Below are positions 1-8,067 of a DNA stretch of 13,856 nt, one piece after another. Position 1 is the first letter of the stretch, and every line of letters begins with the position of its first letter. The stretch lies in the NCBI GenBank assembly GCA_036771375.1, contig DAIPHL010000051.1, positions 1 through 13,856 of the forward strand, in the 5' to 3' direction. The stretch is from DAIPHL01 sp036771375 (GTDB taxonomy: Bacteria; Synergistota; Synergistia; Synergistales; Synergistaceae). A program made the translations under genes and the position numbers. A model generated the notes under the pieces. That model was not told where the DNA came from and did no database searches. It saw nothing but the letters and a program-made list of their open reading frames with translations.

Positions 1-515
1 CAACCATGGAGCTGGGCGCTCTCGTCTGTCTGCCCGCAAGGCCCCTCTGCGATCGCTGCCCGGTTCGTTCGCTCTGCAAGGCCTTTTCTCTCGGCTCCCC
101 CTCGGATTTTCCCGTCCGGGCACCGAAAAAGCCGCGAAGGGTGGAGAGAAAAACGGTGCTCGTCGTGATCGACGAAACGGGCTCCGTGTGGATGCGCCAG
201 CGGACGGAGCGCCTGTTGCACGGATTGTGGGAGTTTTATCTGCTGGATGGAGCGTGGAAGGAGAGGTCCGTGCGCGAACATCTTCTGGCGCACGGATTTT
301 CCTGTGAAGCGGTGGAAGCTCTCGGGGCGGTGCGCCACGTCTTTACGCACGTCATATGGGAGATGACCGGCTTTCTATGCGTCGTCCGGGCGGTCGGGGA
401 GGCGCAAACGCCGGAGGGGTATCTCCGGCTTTCCGCGGACGAGGCGGAGCGAATGCCCATGCCGTCGGCCTTTGCGCTCTATCGGCGAAGGGTGTCGCCT
501 GCCGTGGGGTCGTAA
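1..515 (+). CDS. mutY: A/G-specific adenine glycosylase MutY, C-terminal part (5' end outside window)
   Basis: MutY removes adenine mispaired with 8-oxoguanine in DNA base-excision repair. The visible part opens with the end of the glycosylase domain (MELGALVC), which carries the four-cysteine [4Fe-4S] cluster pattern C-X6-C-X2-C-X5-C (VCLPARPLC, DRC, PVRSLC). A short linker leads into a Nudix-like C-terminal domain that recognises 8-oxoG, marked by WMRQRTERLLHGLWEFYLL and by RHVFTHVIWEM. The frame is already open at base 1 and the codons before the first ATG (A-T-M-E-L-G-A) fit the family, so base 6 is not the real start. The catalytic Asp and helix-hairpin-helix lie upstream, outside the window. 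The gene ends with TAA at 513-515. Family assignment is firm. Confidence 0.93.
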   Translation, partial: TMELGALVCLPARPLCDRCPVRSLCKAFSLGSPSDFPVRAPKKPRRVERKTVLVVIDETGSVWMRQRTERLLHGLWEFYLLDGAWKERSVREHLLAHGFSCEAVEALGAVRHVFTHVIWEMTGFLCVVRAVGEAQTPEGYLRLSADEAERMPMPSAFALYRRRVSPAVGS

Positions 516-576
516 ATGATCCGCGGCGACGGAGCGTGCGAAGCCGCGAAGATGACGACGAAGGGAGCGATGTGGC

Positions 577-1248
577 ATGAAACGGGTCAACGATGTTTTC
601 GACAAATCCTTCACCGAGGAGTCCGCCCTCTACGACGACGTTCTTACCGGAAAATACTGGTTTTACCGGCTGTACAATCGGCTCTTCTGGGGCGAAGATG
701 ATTCGCTTGCCTCCGCGGACGAGGTGCTCGCGATGCTGCCCGAGGATTTTTCGGGGGCGTTGCTCGACGTTCCGGCCGGGACGGGCGTCTTCACGGCGGA
801 GAAATACCTTCGGCTGAAGAGCGCCCGCATCGAATGTGTCGATTACTCCAAGGCGATGCTGGGAAGGTACAAAAACAGGGTTCGAGACGAGGACGCCCGG
901 CATATCCGTTTTTCCCGTGGCGACGTCGGATGTCTGCACTTCGATGACGAGGTCTTCGACATCGTCCTTTCGATGAACGGCTATCACTGCTTTCCCGAAA
1001 AGGAAAAGGCGCTTCGGGAGATCTGTCGCGTCACGAAGCGGGGCGGCCGGTTCGTCGGCTGTGCCTATGTAAAGGGTGTGTCCGCTCGTACCGATTTTCT
1101 GGTGAAGCAGATCTATGACCGGAAGGGTTTTTTCGTTCCTCCCCACGAAACGGCGGAGGCGTTCGAAAGACACCTGAAACGCCGTTTCACGGTCGACCGG
1201 TACGTCTTGATCAACTCCGCCGCCTGCTTTGCCTGTCGAAGGCCCTGA
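577..1248 (+). CDS. Class I SAM-dependent methyltransferase, 223 aa
   Basis: This is a stand-alone Rossmann-fold methyltransferase of the UbiE/Methyltransf_11 type. Motif I is LLDVPAGTG (about residues 62-70). The acidic residue that would hold the SAM ribose is D89 in ECVDYSKAML. Motif II/III is GDVGCLHFDDEVFDIVLSM, followed by the post-motif strand KRGGRFVGCAYVKG. The N-terminal helical part (FYRLYNRLFWGEDD) would form the substrate lid. A GGGAG-like ribosome binding site precedes the ATG. The gene lies 61 bp after mutY on the same strand and may be co-transcribed with it. The substrate cannot be told from the sequence; small molecules or quinone-like acceptors are possible for this family. 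No catalytic motif for DNA or RNA methylation is visible. Confidence 0.85.
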   Translation: MKRVNDVFDKSFTEESALYDDVLTGKYWFYRLYNRLFWGEDDSLASADEVLAMLPEDFSGALLDVPAGTGVFTAEKYLRLKSARIECVDYSKAMLGRYKNRVRDEDARHIRFSRGDVGCLHFDDEVFDIVLSMNGYHCFPEKEKALREICRVTKRGGRFVGCAYVKGVSARTDFLVKQIYDRKGFFVPPHETAEAFERHLKRRFTVDRYVLINSAACFACRRP

Positions 1249-1520
1249 TCGGGGCCGGCCTCCGTAACTCAGATCGCGGGGAGCGCCCCATCCCCTCCGT
1301 TTCGGGCGTAGCGCCCTTCTCCTTCGGTATTTCGAGGGTTTCACATCGCCGGAGGTGGCCGCAAAGTCGCGCTCGGACGCCTCTTGCTTCGGAAGGTCGT
1401 TCCGCGTTGCCTCCGTGCCGCCGTGGACAGGTCTCTTCAATTTCGGTCGAACCGCGTTCCCGTTCGATCGTCCTGTCGGGCCCATGTCTCGGCGGTTCCC
1501 CTTCGTCCCCTGTTTTCATG

Positions 1521-1541
1521 CCGTCCGGGGCGCCCGGACGG
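1521..1541. repeat. Perfect GC-rich 9-bp hairpin
   Basis: CCGTCCGGG and CCCGGACGG pair perfectly around a GCG loop. No T-tract follows on either strand, so it does not look like an intrinsic terminator. Function unknown. Confidence 0.6.
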
Positions 1542-1666
1542 AACGTTACGTCGGCCTTTGATCCCTGTCGTGAACGTCGATAAAGCCGGCATGGATCTCC
1601 TCAGCGAGGCAAAACGAATTTCTATCGACTGCTCCGCTGGTTATATCAACATCGACGAATAAGGTT

Positions 1667-1700
1667 TTCAAAACACATATGCATGCAAAAATGTTTTGAA
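1667..1700. repeat. 9-bp perfect inverted repeat with 16-nt spacer
   Basis: TTCAAAACA (1667-1675) is mirrored by TGTTTTGAA (1692-1700). The spacer contains the palindrome ATGCAT. It is AT-rich and lies about 160 bp upstream of the ileS promoter. It could be an operator-like site or a weak hairpin; nothing else supports a role. Confidence 0.5.
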
Positions 1701-1793
1701 GAAAACAGATATCTTGCGACTCCATTGCCGAATAATTTATGGGGCGGGAGGCAGCAGAGAACCGTTTAAAGTTCCTACGAAGAGTTTCAACGT

Positions 1794-1834
1794 GACAAGC
1801 GGCAGGCGAATGATCCCTTGCCGCTTGTCGTTAT
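1794..1834 (+). terminator. 11-bp perfect stem-loop just before the ileS promoter (possible terminator)
   Basis: GACAAGCGGCA (1794-1804) pairs perfectly with TGCCGCTTGTC (1819-1829) around a 14-nt loop and is followed by GTTATTTG. The T-run is weak, so termination is uncertain. Its position directly before the -35 box fits insulation of ileS from upstream transcription. Confidence 0.45.
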
Positions 1835-1863
1835 TTGCCCTTACGAATTAAAGGTATTATAAT
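1835..1863 (+). promoter_or_regulatory. Sigma70-type promoter of ileS
   Basis: The -35 box TTGCCC (1835-1840) matches the consensus at 4 of 6 positions. A 17-nt spacer separates it from a consensus -10 box TATAAT (1858-1863). Transcription would start near 1870, about 29 nt before the ATG. A short leader of this kind leaves no room for a riboswitch or T-box between promoter and start. Confidence 0.7.
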
Positions 1864-1898
1864 GCACTCCGTATCTGCTGAAACTAGGGGGTTCGTTC

Positions 1899-4715
1899 AT
1901 GTCATCCGAAAAAACAGCCAAGGATTATAAAGACACTCTCTTTCTCCCGCGGACGGATTTTCCCATGCGGGCAAACCTCGCTCAGCGGGAGCCGGGATTC
2001 CTCAAATTCTGGGCGGATTCCGACATTTACGGCAAGCTCGTGGAGGAGCGCAGGGGGCGAGAGCCTTTCGTTCTCCACGACGGACCTCCGTATGCCAATG
2101 CAAACATACACATCGGTACCGCGCTCAACAAGATTCTGAAGGACATCATCCTCCGTTACAAGTGGCAGCGGGGTTACTTCGTTCCCTATGTCCCCGGCTT
2201 CGACACGCACGGAATGCCCATCGAACACAAGGTTCTGAAGGATGGCGGCATATCCGTGGAGGCGATCGACCCGGTCGAACTGCGTAAACGCTGTGAGGCC
2301 CATGCCCGAAAGTATATCGAGATACAGACCGAGGAGTTTTCCCGCCTCGGCGTCTGCGGAGACTGGGAAAATCCCTACGTCACCCTGATGCCCGAATACG
2401 AGTCGGCGCAGATGGATATCTTCGCCGAGATGGTCGAGAACGACCTGGTCTACAAGGGACGCAAGGCGATCTTCTGGTGCATCGATTGCGAGACTGCGCT
2501 TGCCGCGGCCGAGATCGAGTACGAGGACGAGTCCTCTCCCTCGATCTACGTCTCCTATCCATTCCGGGAGGCGTCCGAGAAATTTTCCCACCTCGTGGGC
2601 CACGATGTGGATGCGATCATCTGGACGACGACACCCTGGACACTCCCGGCCAGCCTCGCGATCGCCATCCATCCCGAGTACGACTATTCGTTCTTCGAGG
2701 CGGGGGACAGGGTGTACCTCATCGCCGCCGCGATGAAGTCCGAGGTCGAGACGGCGACGGGGCTCGTGTTCGGGGCCGAGTTGTTGACGGTGAAAGGAAA
2801 GGTCCTGGAGGGGATGAAGGCCGTGCATCCTTTCTACGATGCGCGTAAGATCCCCTTCGTGCTTGCCGACTACGTCACCCTGGACACGGGAACCGGCTGT
2901 GTCCACACCGCCCCCGGGCACGGCGTGGAGGACTTCGAGACGGGCATCCGTTACGGCCTCGATATCTACAACCCCGTCGATCCGAAGGGTTTTTTCTACA
3001 AGGATACCGAGCTCGTGGGGGGACAGTCCCTGGAAGAGGCAACCAAGACGATCTTCCGTGTCCTGACCGAATCCGGACGACTTTTGGGGCGGATGAAGCT
3101 GACGCACTCGTACCCTCACTGCTGGAGGTGCAAAAAACCGGTGATCTTCCGGGCCACCGACCAGTGGTTCGTCGCGGTCTCGAAGTTCAAGGATCGGGCG
3201 CTTCGCTGCATCGAAAACGAGGTGGAGTGGGTGCCCTCGTGGGGCAAGGAGAGGATCTCGAACATGGTGCGGGACAGGTCGGACTGGTGTATCAGCCGGC
3301 AGAGGATCTGGGGCGTTCCGATCCCCGCCTTTTACTGTTCCGACTGCGGCAACGTCATCCTGACGCCGCAGCACATCCGGAGGGTCTCCGAACAAATCCG
3401 CAAAAACGGCAGCAACTGCTGGTGGGAGATGACGCCGGAAGAGCTGCTGGGGGATCTCGCGGTCTGTCCGTCTTGCTCCGGGCACGGCATCGAGAAGGAG
3501 AAGGACACGATGGACGTCTGGTTCGACTCCGGTTGCAGCCATGGCGCGGTTCTGGAGAACGATCGCGTCTGGCCGGCTCTCCACTCTCCGGCGGATATGT
3601 ATCTCGAGGGGAGCGACCAGCACAGAGGCTGGTTCCAATCCTCTCTGCTGACCTCCATTGCGACCAGGGACCGGGCTCCGTACAAGACGGTCCTGACCCA
3701 CGGCTTCATCGTGGACGGCAAGGGGCGGAAGATGTCGAAGTCCCTGGGCAACGCCATCTTGCCGCAGGAGATCGTCGAAAAATATGGGGCCGACATCCTG
3801 CGTCTCTGGGTTGCTTCGACCGACTATCGGGGGGATGTCAGCATCACCCAGACGATCATCTCCAACCTCGCCGAGTCCTATCGGAGGATACGCAATACGT
3901 GCCGCTTCCTGCTCGCCAATCTGAGCGGCTTCGATCCGAAGAACGATACGGTGCCACAGAGTGAGCTCGCCGAGGTCGATCGGTATATCCTGCTCAAGCT
4001 GGCGAAGTTGGTGGAGAAGAGCACGTCCGACTTCGACGCGTTCGAGTTCCATCTGCCCATGATTCGGGTTCATCAGTTCTGTGACAACGAGTTGAGTTCT
4101 TTTTACATCGACATCTCGAAGGAGAAACTCTACGCTGACGGGGCCGATTCGCACAAGCGCAGATGCGCCCGGTCCGTCATGTGGGAGGTTCTCTCCACTC
4201 TGACCGGAATGATCGCGCCGGTCCTCTGTTTCACCGCCGAGGAGGTCTGGCAGGAGATGCGGAAGATGGACGATTCGCTGCCGCTCAGCGTGCATCTCGC
4301 CATGTGGCCCAAGCCGTCGACCGAGGCGCTGGATTCCTCCATCGTGGAGAGGTGGGACCGTGTCCTGGAAGCGCGCGGCGCGGTGAGTCGGGCGCTCGAG
4401 GTGGCCCGGACGCAGGGGCTCGTCGGACATTCGCTCGATGCGACCGTGTGGATGGTCTTGGGCGAAAAGTACGCGGATCTCGCTCGTTTCGTCTCGGACG
4501 AAGACTGGGAGACCATCAGCATCGTCTCTGCGTTCTCTCGGGTCGATTCGCTTCCAGCGGCTCCGGTGATCCACGAGGACGAGGCCACCGGCATACGGGT
4601 CGGCGTGGCCAAAAACCCGGATGAGAAGTGTCCCCGTTGTTGGAAACATCGTCCGGAGGTACAGGACGGGAGAGTCTGCGATCGCTGCGCGGACGTTCTC
4701 TCCACCCTTTCCTGA
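1899..4715 (+). CDS. ileS: Isoleucine--tRNA ligase (IleRS), 938 aa
   Basis: This enzyme charges tRNA-Ile with isoleucine in the cytoplasm and edits mischarged valine. Landmarks in order: DGPPYAN-(NI)-HIGTALNKILKD, with the class I HIGH-type signature as HIGT at residues 71-74; the CP1 editing domain, with WTTTPWTLPASLA and the HTAPGHGVEDF motif; WFDSG and GSDQHRGWFQSSLL near the catalytic core; KMSKS at 611-615; the anticodon-binding helical domain; and a C-terminal zinc finger C911-X2-C914 with C927-X2-C930. The length and zinc finger are those of bacterial IleRS. The start is fixed by AGGGGG (1886-1891), 7 nt before the ATG. In many bacteria ileS is followed by lspA; here rluD follows directly. 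Confidence 0.98.
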   Translation: MSSEKTAKDYKDTLFLPRTDFPMRANLAQREPGFLKFWADSDIYGKLVEERRGREPFVLHDGPPYANANIHIGTALNKILKDIILRYKWQRGYFVPYVPGFDTHGMPIEHKVLKDGGISVEAIDPVELRKRCEAHARKYIEIQTEEFSRLGVCGDWENPYVTLMPEYESAQMDIFAEMVENDLVYKGRKAIFWCIDCETALAAAEIEYEDESSPSIYVSYPFREASEKFSHLVGHDVDAIIWTTTPWTLPASLAIAIHPEYDYSFFEAGDRVYLIAAAMKSEVETATGLVFGAELLTVKGKVLEGMKAVHPFYDARKIPFVLADYVTLDTGTGCVHTAPGHGVEDFETGIRYGLDIYNPVDPKGFFYKDTELVGGQSLEEATKTIFRVLTESGRLLGRMKLTHSYPHCWRCKKPVIFRATDQWFVAVSKFKDRALRCIENEVEWVPSWGKERISNMVRDRSDWCISRQRIWGVPIPAFYCSDCGNVILTPQHIRRVSEQIRKNGSNCWWEMTPEELLGDLAVCPSCSGHGIEKEKDTMDVWFDSGCSHGAVLENDRVWPALHSPADMYLEGSDQHRGWFQSSLLTSIATRDRAPYKTVLTHGFIVDGKGRKMSKSLGNAILPQEIVEKYGADILRLWVASTDYRGDVSITQTIISNLAESYRRIRNTCRFLLANLSGFDPKNDTVPQSELAEVDRYILLKLAKLVEKSTSDFDAFEFHLPMIRVHQFCDNELSSFYIDISKEKLYADGADSHKRRCARSVMWEVLSTLTGMIAPVLCFTAEEVWQEMRKMDDSLPLSVHLAMWPKPSTEALDSSIVERWDRVLEARGAVSRALEVARTQGLVGHSLDATVWMVLGEKYADLARFVSDEDWETISIVSAFSRVDSLPAAPVIHEDEATGIRVGVAKNPDEKCPRCWKHRPEVQDGRVCDRCADVLSTLS

Positions 4716-5724
4716 ACATCCTTTCGAGGAAGACGAGGCGCGGGCCGAAGAGGCCTGTGCCTCGTCTCTGTATACCTTGGCGATCGGGGACGCGCTCGAC
4801 GCCCACCGGCTCGATTATGCGGTCTCCCGCGAGCTGGGCATAAGCAGGACCTATGCCCAGAAGCTCGTCCGAGGAGGACATGTGGTCTCGCTCGACGGAC
4901 GCAGGATCAAACCGTCGATCAAGGTCGAATCGGGGGAGTCGTACCGGATAGACGTTCCCCCCGTCGACAGGCTGGACCTCGAACCGGAGGACGTCGCTTT
5001 CGGTGTGGTGTACTTCGATGACGATGTCATCGTGGTGGACAAGCCCGCCGGACTCGTCGTGCATCCGGCGCCGGGGAACTGGCGGGGGACCCTGGTCCAC
5101 GGCCTTCTGTTTCGCTTTCCCGAGCTCGGCAACCTGAACGGAGTGGAGCGTCCCGGTATCGTCCACAGACTGGACGCGACCACCTCCGGCCTGATGGTGG
5201 TGGCCCGGAACGGCCTCGCCCAGGAGAAACTCTTCCTCGCGTTCAAACATCGGCGGGTGGACAAAGTCTATCTGGCGTTGTGCCATGGAACGCCCAGGAG
5301 ACCGACCGGCCGAATCGAGATGCCGATCGGACGAGACTCGTTCAATCGGCGGAAAATGGCGATCACGGAGGAGGGACGGGAGGCTGTCACGGAGTATAAA
5401 GTGCTGTGGTGCCTCCGTGATTTTTCGTTGGTCCGGTGCGTTCTGCTCACCGGGCGTACGCATCAGATCCGGCTTCACATGAAGGCAATCGGCTGTCCGC
5501 TGGTGGGAGACGAGCTGTATGCACCGTCCAGAAAGTCTCCGTTCGAAACGAAGAGGGTGTTTCTGCATTCCTGGCGGCTCTCCTTCTCTCATCCGCGAAG
5601 CGAGGAGGTTATTTCGTTCCGTTCCCCTCTTCCCGCGGATCTGCTGGATTTTCTGAAAGGGCTTCGATCTCGCGAACCCAGATCGCCGTATCGATTTGAA
5701 TCGTTGAAAAATTTCCGTACGTGA
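4621..5724 (+). CDS. rluD: RluA/RluD-family 23S rRNA pseudouridine synthase
   Basis: The protein is a pseudouridine synthase acting on rRNA, most like RluD (helix 69 of 23S rRNA). An S4 RNA-binding domain spans roughly residues 57-115 (HRLDYAVSRELG, then VRGGHVVSLDG). The catalytic domain begins at VVDKPAGLVVHPAPGNWRG. The signature HRLDATTSGL is at 182-191, and D185 is the expected catalytic aspartate. LLTGRTHQIRLHMKAIGCPLVGD follows as usual. The start is unclear. The ATG at 4621 would overlap ileS by 95 bp and add an atypical ~50-residue leader. The only other early in-frame start is TTG at 4786, which has no well-spaced ribosome binding site. The 3' end overlaps the convergent rqcH gene. 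Exact target uridines are inferred. Confidence 0.93.
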   Translation: MRSVPVVGNIVRRYRTGESAIAARTFSPPFPEHPFEEDEARAEEACASSLYTLAIGDALDAHRLDYAVSRELGISRTYAQKLVRGGHVVSLDGRRIKPSIKVESGESYRIDVPPVDRLDLEPEDVAFGVVYFDDDVIVVDKPAGLVVHPAPGNWRGTLVHGLLFRFPELGNLNGVERPGIVHRLDATTSGLMVVARNGLAQEKLFLAFKHRRVDKVYLALCHGTPRRPTGRIEMPIGRDSFNRRKMAITEEGREAVTEYKVLWCLRDFSLVRCVLLTGRTHQIRLHMKAIGCPLVGDELYAPSRKSPFETKRVFLHSWRLSFSHPRSEEVISFRSPLPADLLDFLKGLRSREPRSPYRFESLKNFRT

Positions 5725-7357
5725 CGCGTCCCGCCCCTCCTCCGACGATCGCCCGGACGTGCTTTCGCTCGGTGTGGTCCACCCGGACCCTCGCACTCTC
5801 GCGTCCTCTGCTGTGGTAGGCCGCACAGGACGCCGCGATTCCGAGCATCCTTTCGAAGGCCTCTTTCTCCGGCTGTCTTCCGAAGCGGAGGATGACGTGT
5901 GCACCCGGGATGCCCTGGGCGTGCATCCAGATGTCGTCGTTCTTGGCGAGCCGGAAGGTTACGTAGTGGTTGCCCTTTGCGCTCAAGCCGACGAAGAGAG
6001 AGGCGTCCGCCCACGGGAATTCGAAGCGGCGATGAGGAGGGAGAGAACTCTGGCGGGGAGCCCTTCCGTCTCTCCCCGGGCCCCACTCCCCGGGGAGAAT
6101 CTCCGAGATCATCGAAGCGAGTGTCGTGATGTCCGTATGGCATTCGACGAGAGCGGTCTGTTCGAGAATCGTCTCTCTCTCGGCGTACAGGGAGGGGAGC
6201 GTTTTTTTCGCTCTTTCGGAGGCGGCCCGTTTCTTTTTGTACTTCACGAAGAGGCGTTCCGCGTTCTGCGCCGGAGTTTTCGAAGGATCGAGCGGGATCG
6301 TGTGGAGCCTTTCGCCCTCCTCGCTCCATTCCTTCAGAGTGACCTCCTTTGTACGAGGCGGTATGGTCCAGGCGTTTGCGAGGATAAGCCTTCCCTGTGC
6401 GAGCAACGTCGCTCCTCCGGATTCGTCGCCGGCGAGCCGCTCGGCTTCGGCGATTTTCCTGTCCACGGATTTCGCAAGCTGCGTCAACCTCGTTCTCAGT
6501 TTCTTCCTGTATCTTTCGACGTGTCGCAAGAGAAGCGGTCGAACGACACATCGGCGCGATGCGACAAGCCCCCGGCGCTCGTCTAGGACTGTCGCGCCGG
6601 AAAGAGCAAGGGGAAATAAAGTCACATACTTCCCGAGGGATTGGTATACGAGATCGGGCGTTGCGCTCTTTTCGATCGTATCGGAGCTCGCGAGGCGCTT
6701 TAGACCGCCGAGGATCTCTTCTTTTCGCTCCGGTTCGTTGTCCAGCGCGTTCAGAATCGCATCGATGAGGGGTTTGCCGATGCCTTTTACGGAGCGCAGT
6801 CTCTTTGGTGCGTCTCTGTCCGCCACATCGAAGTCGCTCAGGTCGATCTCCCCTGCAGGGGGAGGGGGAACGTAGACGCATCCGGGGAGAAGCGAGCGGT
6901 ATCGGTTCGACTCGGGGTGGATGTGTTTTGCCGCCTCGAGGATCGTTTCGCGCTCGTCGAGCAGCAGAAGATTGCTGTAGCGACCGGACGCCTCGAGCAG
7001 AAGATATCTCGTCCGGTGGAAGCCGGCTCCGATGGTTTTTTTGAATTCCATACGAAGGACACGGTCCCTGTTCACGGTCGAGGTGAAGACCAGCCGGGTC
7101 CCCACGAGGTGGCTCCTGATGGCTTCCAGTATGGGGGGTCTCGCCGAGGCTGCCTCCGCGAGTTCGCGGAGTTCACGAGGGGTCGCCTCGCAGCAGCCGT
7201 AGAAGTCCGAGTCCCATGACAAGAGAAGGATTCGTCCTCGCGCCGGGAAAAGGGCGAGCCAGCGATCCGCGGCCTCGGCCTTGCGAACCGTGTTTCCCGC
7301 GAAGTGTTCCACGATCTCTTCGGATACTTGAAAGATGATTTCCGGTCCCAATGCCAC
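5609..7357 (-). CDS. rqcH: NFACT family ribosome-associated quality control protein RqcH
   Basis: RqcH (Rqc2/NEMF/FbpA-like) binds split large ribosomal subunits that still hold peptidyl-tRNA and recruits tRNA-Ala to add C-terminal alanine tails. The NFACT-N domain is at the start (ALGPEIIFQVSEEIVEHF). The Asp-Arg pair needed for tRNA binding in Bacillus RqcH is seen in STVNRDRVLRMEF (D98, R99). A long helical middle region follows, with the coiled-coil arms. The NFACT-C domain has NDDIWMHAQGIPGAHVILR and HTERKHVRAIVGGGAGRVTY. I chose the GTG at 7357 because GGAGG (7366-7370) lies 8 nt upstream; a GTG at 7366 is open but overlaps that site. The last 38 codons and the stop overlap rluD on the other strand. 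The Rqc1-like partner gene is not in the window. Confidence 0.93.
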   Translation of the reverse strand: MALGPEIIFQVSEEIVEHFAGNTVRKAEAADRWLALFPARGRILLLSWDSDFYGCCEATPRELRELAEAASARPPILEAIRSHLVGTRLVFTSTVNRDRVLRMEFKKTIGAGFHRTRYLLLEASGRYSNLLLLDERETILEAAKHIHPESNRYRSLLPGCVYVPPPPAGEIDLSDFDVADRDAPKRLRSVKGIGKPLIDAILNALDNEPERKEEILGGLKRLASSDTIEKSATPDLVYQSLGKYVTLFPLALSGATVLDERRGLVASRRCVVRPLLLRHVERYRKKLRTRLTQLAKSVDRKIAEAERLAGDESGGATLLAQGRLILANAWTIPPRTKEVTLKEWSEEGERLHTIPLDPSKTPAQNAERLFVKYKKKRAASERAKKTLPSLYAERETILEQTALVECHTDITTLASMISEILPGEWGPGRDGRAPRQSSLPPHRRFEFPWADASLFVGLSAKGNHYVTFRLAKNDDIWMHAQGIPGAHVILRFGRQPEKEAFERMLGIAASCAAYHSRGRESARVRVDHTERKHVRAIVGGGAGRVTYGNFSTIQIDTAIWVREIEALSENPADPREEGNGTK

Positions 7358-7414
7358 GGAGCGCACCTCCCCCTGTACGACAAGGAAGTCTAGACTATCA
7401 TAAGAAAGTGACGC

Positions 7415-7442
7415 TTGACAAGCTCGTGGTGCGTGATAGAAT
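7415..7442 (+). promoter_or_regulatory. Promoter of the tRNA cluster
   Basis: A perfect -35 box TTGACA (7415-7420) is followed by a 16-nt spacer and TAGAAT (7437-7442). It ends 16 bp before tRNA-Ala. The -35 lies in CTTGACAAG, which reads TTGTCA on the other strand; with GATAGT 16 nt further on that strand, this could be a weak -35 for rqcH, so the two divergent promoters may share DNA. Confidence 0.75.
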
Positions 7443-7458
7443 GTTCGACGTGTCCCTT

Positions 7459-7534
<76 letters not shown>

Positions 7535-7547
7535 TATTTATCCCTGT

Positions 7548-7625
7548 CGGGGCGTAGCGCAGTCTGGTTAGCGCACCTGCTTTGGGAGCAGGGGGTCGAA
7601 GGTTCGAATCCTTTCGCCCCGACCA
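7548..7625 (+). tRNA. tRNA-Pro(TGG)
   Basis: The acceptor stem CGGGGCG pairs with CGCCCCG. The anticodon stem CCTGC/GCAGG encloses TTTGGGA with anticodon TGG at 7583-7585. A standard T-arm and encoded ACCA end follow. Confidence 0.95.
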
Positions 7626-7642
7626 GCGCGTTCTTACGTTAC

Positions 7643-7719
7643 GCGGGAATAGCTCAGTTGGCTAGAGCGATGGCCTTCCAAGCCGTAGGTCGCGGGTTCG
7701 AATCCCGTTTCCCGCTCCA
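7643..7719 (+). tRNA. tRNA-Gly(TCC)
   Basis: The acceptor stem GCGGGAA pairs with TTCCCGC. The anticodon arm has ATGGC/GCCGT around CTTCCAA, with anticodon TCC at 7677-7679. Discriminator T and CCA are encoded. Confidence 0.95.
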
Positions 7720-7751
7720 CTTTTTCAATACGGGGTTTTTATGGACGGACT

Positions 7752-7827
7752 GCCCCTGTAGCTCAATGGATAGAGCAACTGCCTTCTAAGCAGTAGGTCA
7801 CAGGTTCGAGTCCTGTCAGGGGCGCCA
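7752..7827 (+). tRNA. tRNA-Arg(TCT)
   Basis: The acceptor stem GCCCCTG pairs with CAGGGGC. The anticodon arm ACTGC/GCAGT encloses CTTCTAA, with anticodon TCT at 7785-7787. Discriminator G and CCA are encoded. Confidence 0.95.
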
Positions 7828-7860
7828 CTTGAGGAGAAGGCTTCCGGAGCTTTGTGGTAT

Positions 7861-7938
7861 GGTGGGCGTAGCTCAGTTGGTTAGAGCACTGGATTGTGGA
7901 TCCAGTGGTCGGGGGTTCGAGTCCCCTCGTCCACCCCA
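7861..7938 (+). tRNA. tRNA-His(GTG)
   Basis: The acceptor stem GTGGGCG pairs with CGTCCAC. The extra G(-1) at 7861 faces C73, the identity element specific to tRNA-His. The anticodon arm CTGGA/TCCAG encloses TTGTGGA with anticodon GTG at 7896-7898. CCA is encoded. Confidence 0.96.
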
Positions 7939-7949
7939 GGATTTCAAGC

Positions 7950-7978
7950 TTGTCAAAAGCGCAAAGTACCGCTATAAT
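7950..7978 (+). promoter_or_regulatory. Separate promoter of tRNA-Lys
   Basis: TTGTCA (7950-7955), a 17-nt spacer and a consensus TATAAT (7973-7978) lie in the short gap before tRNA-Lys. Start of transcription is expected near 7985, just before the mature 5' end at 7992. The tRNA that serves as island attachment site therefore does not depend on the cluster promoter. Confidence 0.75.
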
Positions 7979-7991
7979 CACATCGTTTTTT

Positions 7992-8067
7992 GGACCGCTA
8001 GCTCAACTGGCAGAGCACCTGACTCTTAATCAGGGGGTTACAGGTTCGATTCCTGTGCGGTCCACCA
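7992..8067 (+). tRNA. tRNA-Lys(CTT), island attachment gene
   Basis: The acceptor stem GGACCGC pairs with GCGGTCC. The anticodon arm CCTGA/TCAGG encloses CTCTTAA with anticodon CTT at 8025-8027. Discriminator A and CCA are encoded. The last 21 nt plus the following 5 nt recur, inverted, at 10598-10623, which marks this gene as the integration site of tRNA-Lys islands. Confidence 0.96.

Larger units (their letters stand above)
1249..1834. other. Gene-free stretch upstream of ileS
   Basis: This stretch has no convincing gene. The first ~400 bp is GC-rich, with short frames that lack a ribosome binding site or recognisable domain. The last ~200 bp is AT-richer and holds two perfect inverted repeats and the ileS promoter. 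A short frame ending at 1662 finishes with a protein-like stretch (GMDLLSEAKRISIDCSAG), which may be the tail of a decayed gene, but nothing supports an expressed product. No T-box signature (AGGGTGGNACCGCG-like) is present although the downstream gene is an aminoacyl-tRNA synthetase. Confidence 0.6.

Noticed and set aside
1384..1662. 92-codon frame in the ileS upstream region
   Set aside because: Arg-rich with no ribosome binding site or domain; only its last ~28 residues look protein-like, which is too little to call a gene.
1740..1898. T-box riboswitch for ileS
   Set aside because: No T-box sequence or antiterminator pairing, and the best promoter lies only about 36 bp before the start codon.
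2109..2120. HIGT instead of HIGH in IleRS
   Set aside because: HIGT is a known natural variant in many bacterial IleRS proteins; not a sign of inactivity.
1902..4649. Very long open frame on the minus strand opposite ileS
   Set aside because: It is exactly antisense to ileS and results from the codon bias of GC-rich coding DNA; Arg/Asp/His-rich, no domain, no ribosome binding site.
5589..6881. Arg-rich minus-strand frame beside rqcH
   Set aside because: It is a second frame of the rqcH strand with low-complexity basic composition; rqcH itself is well supported.
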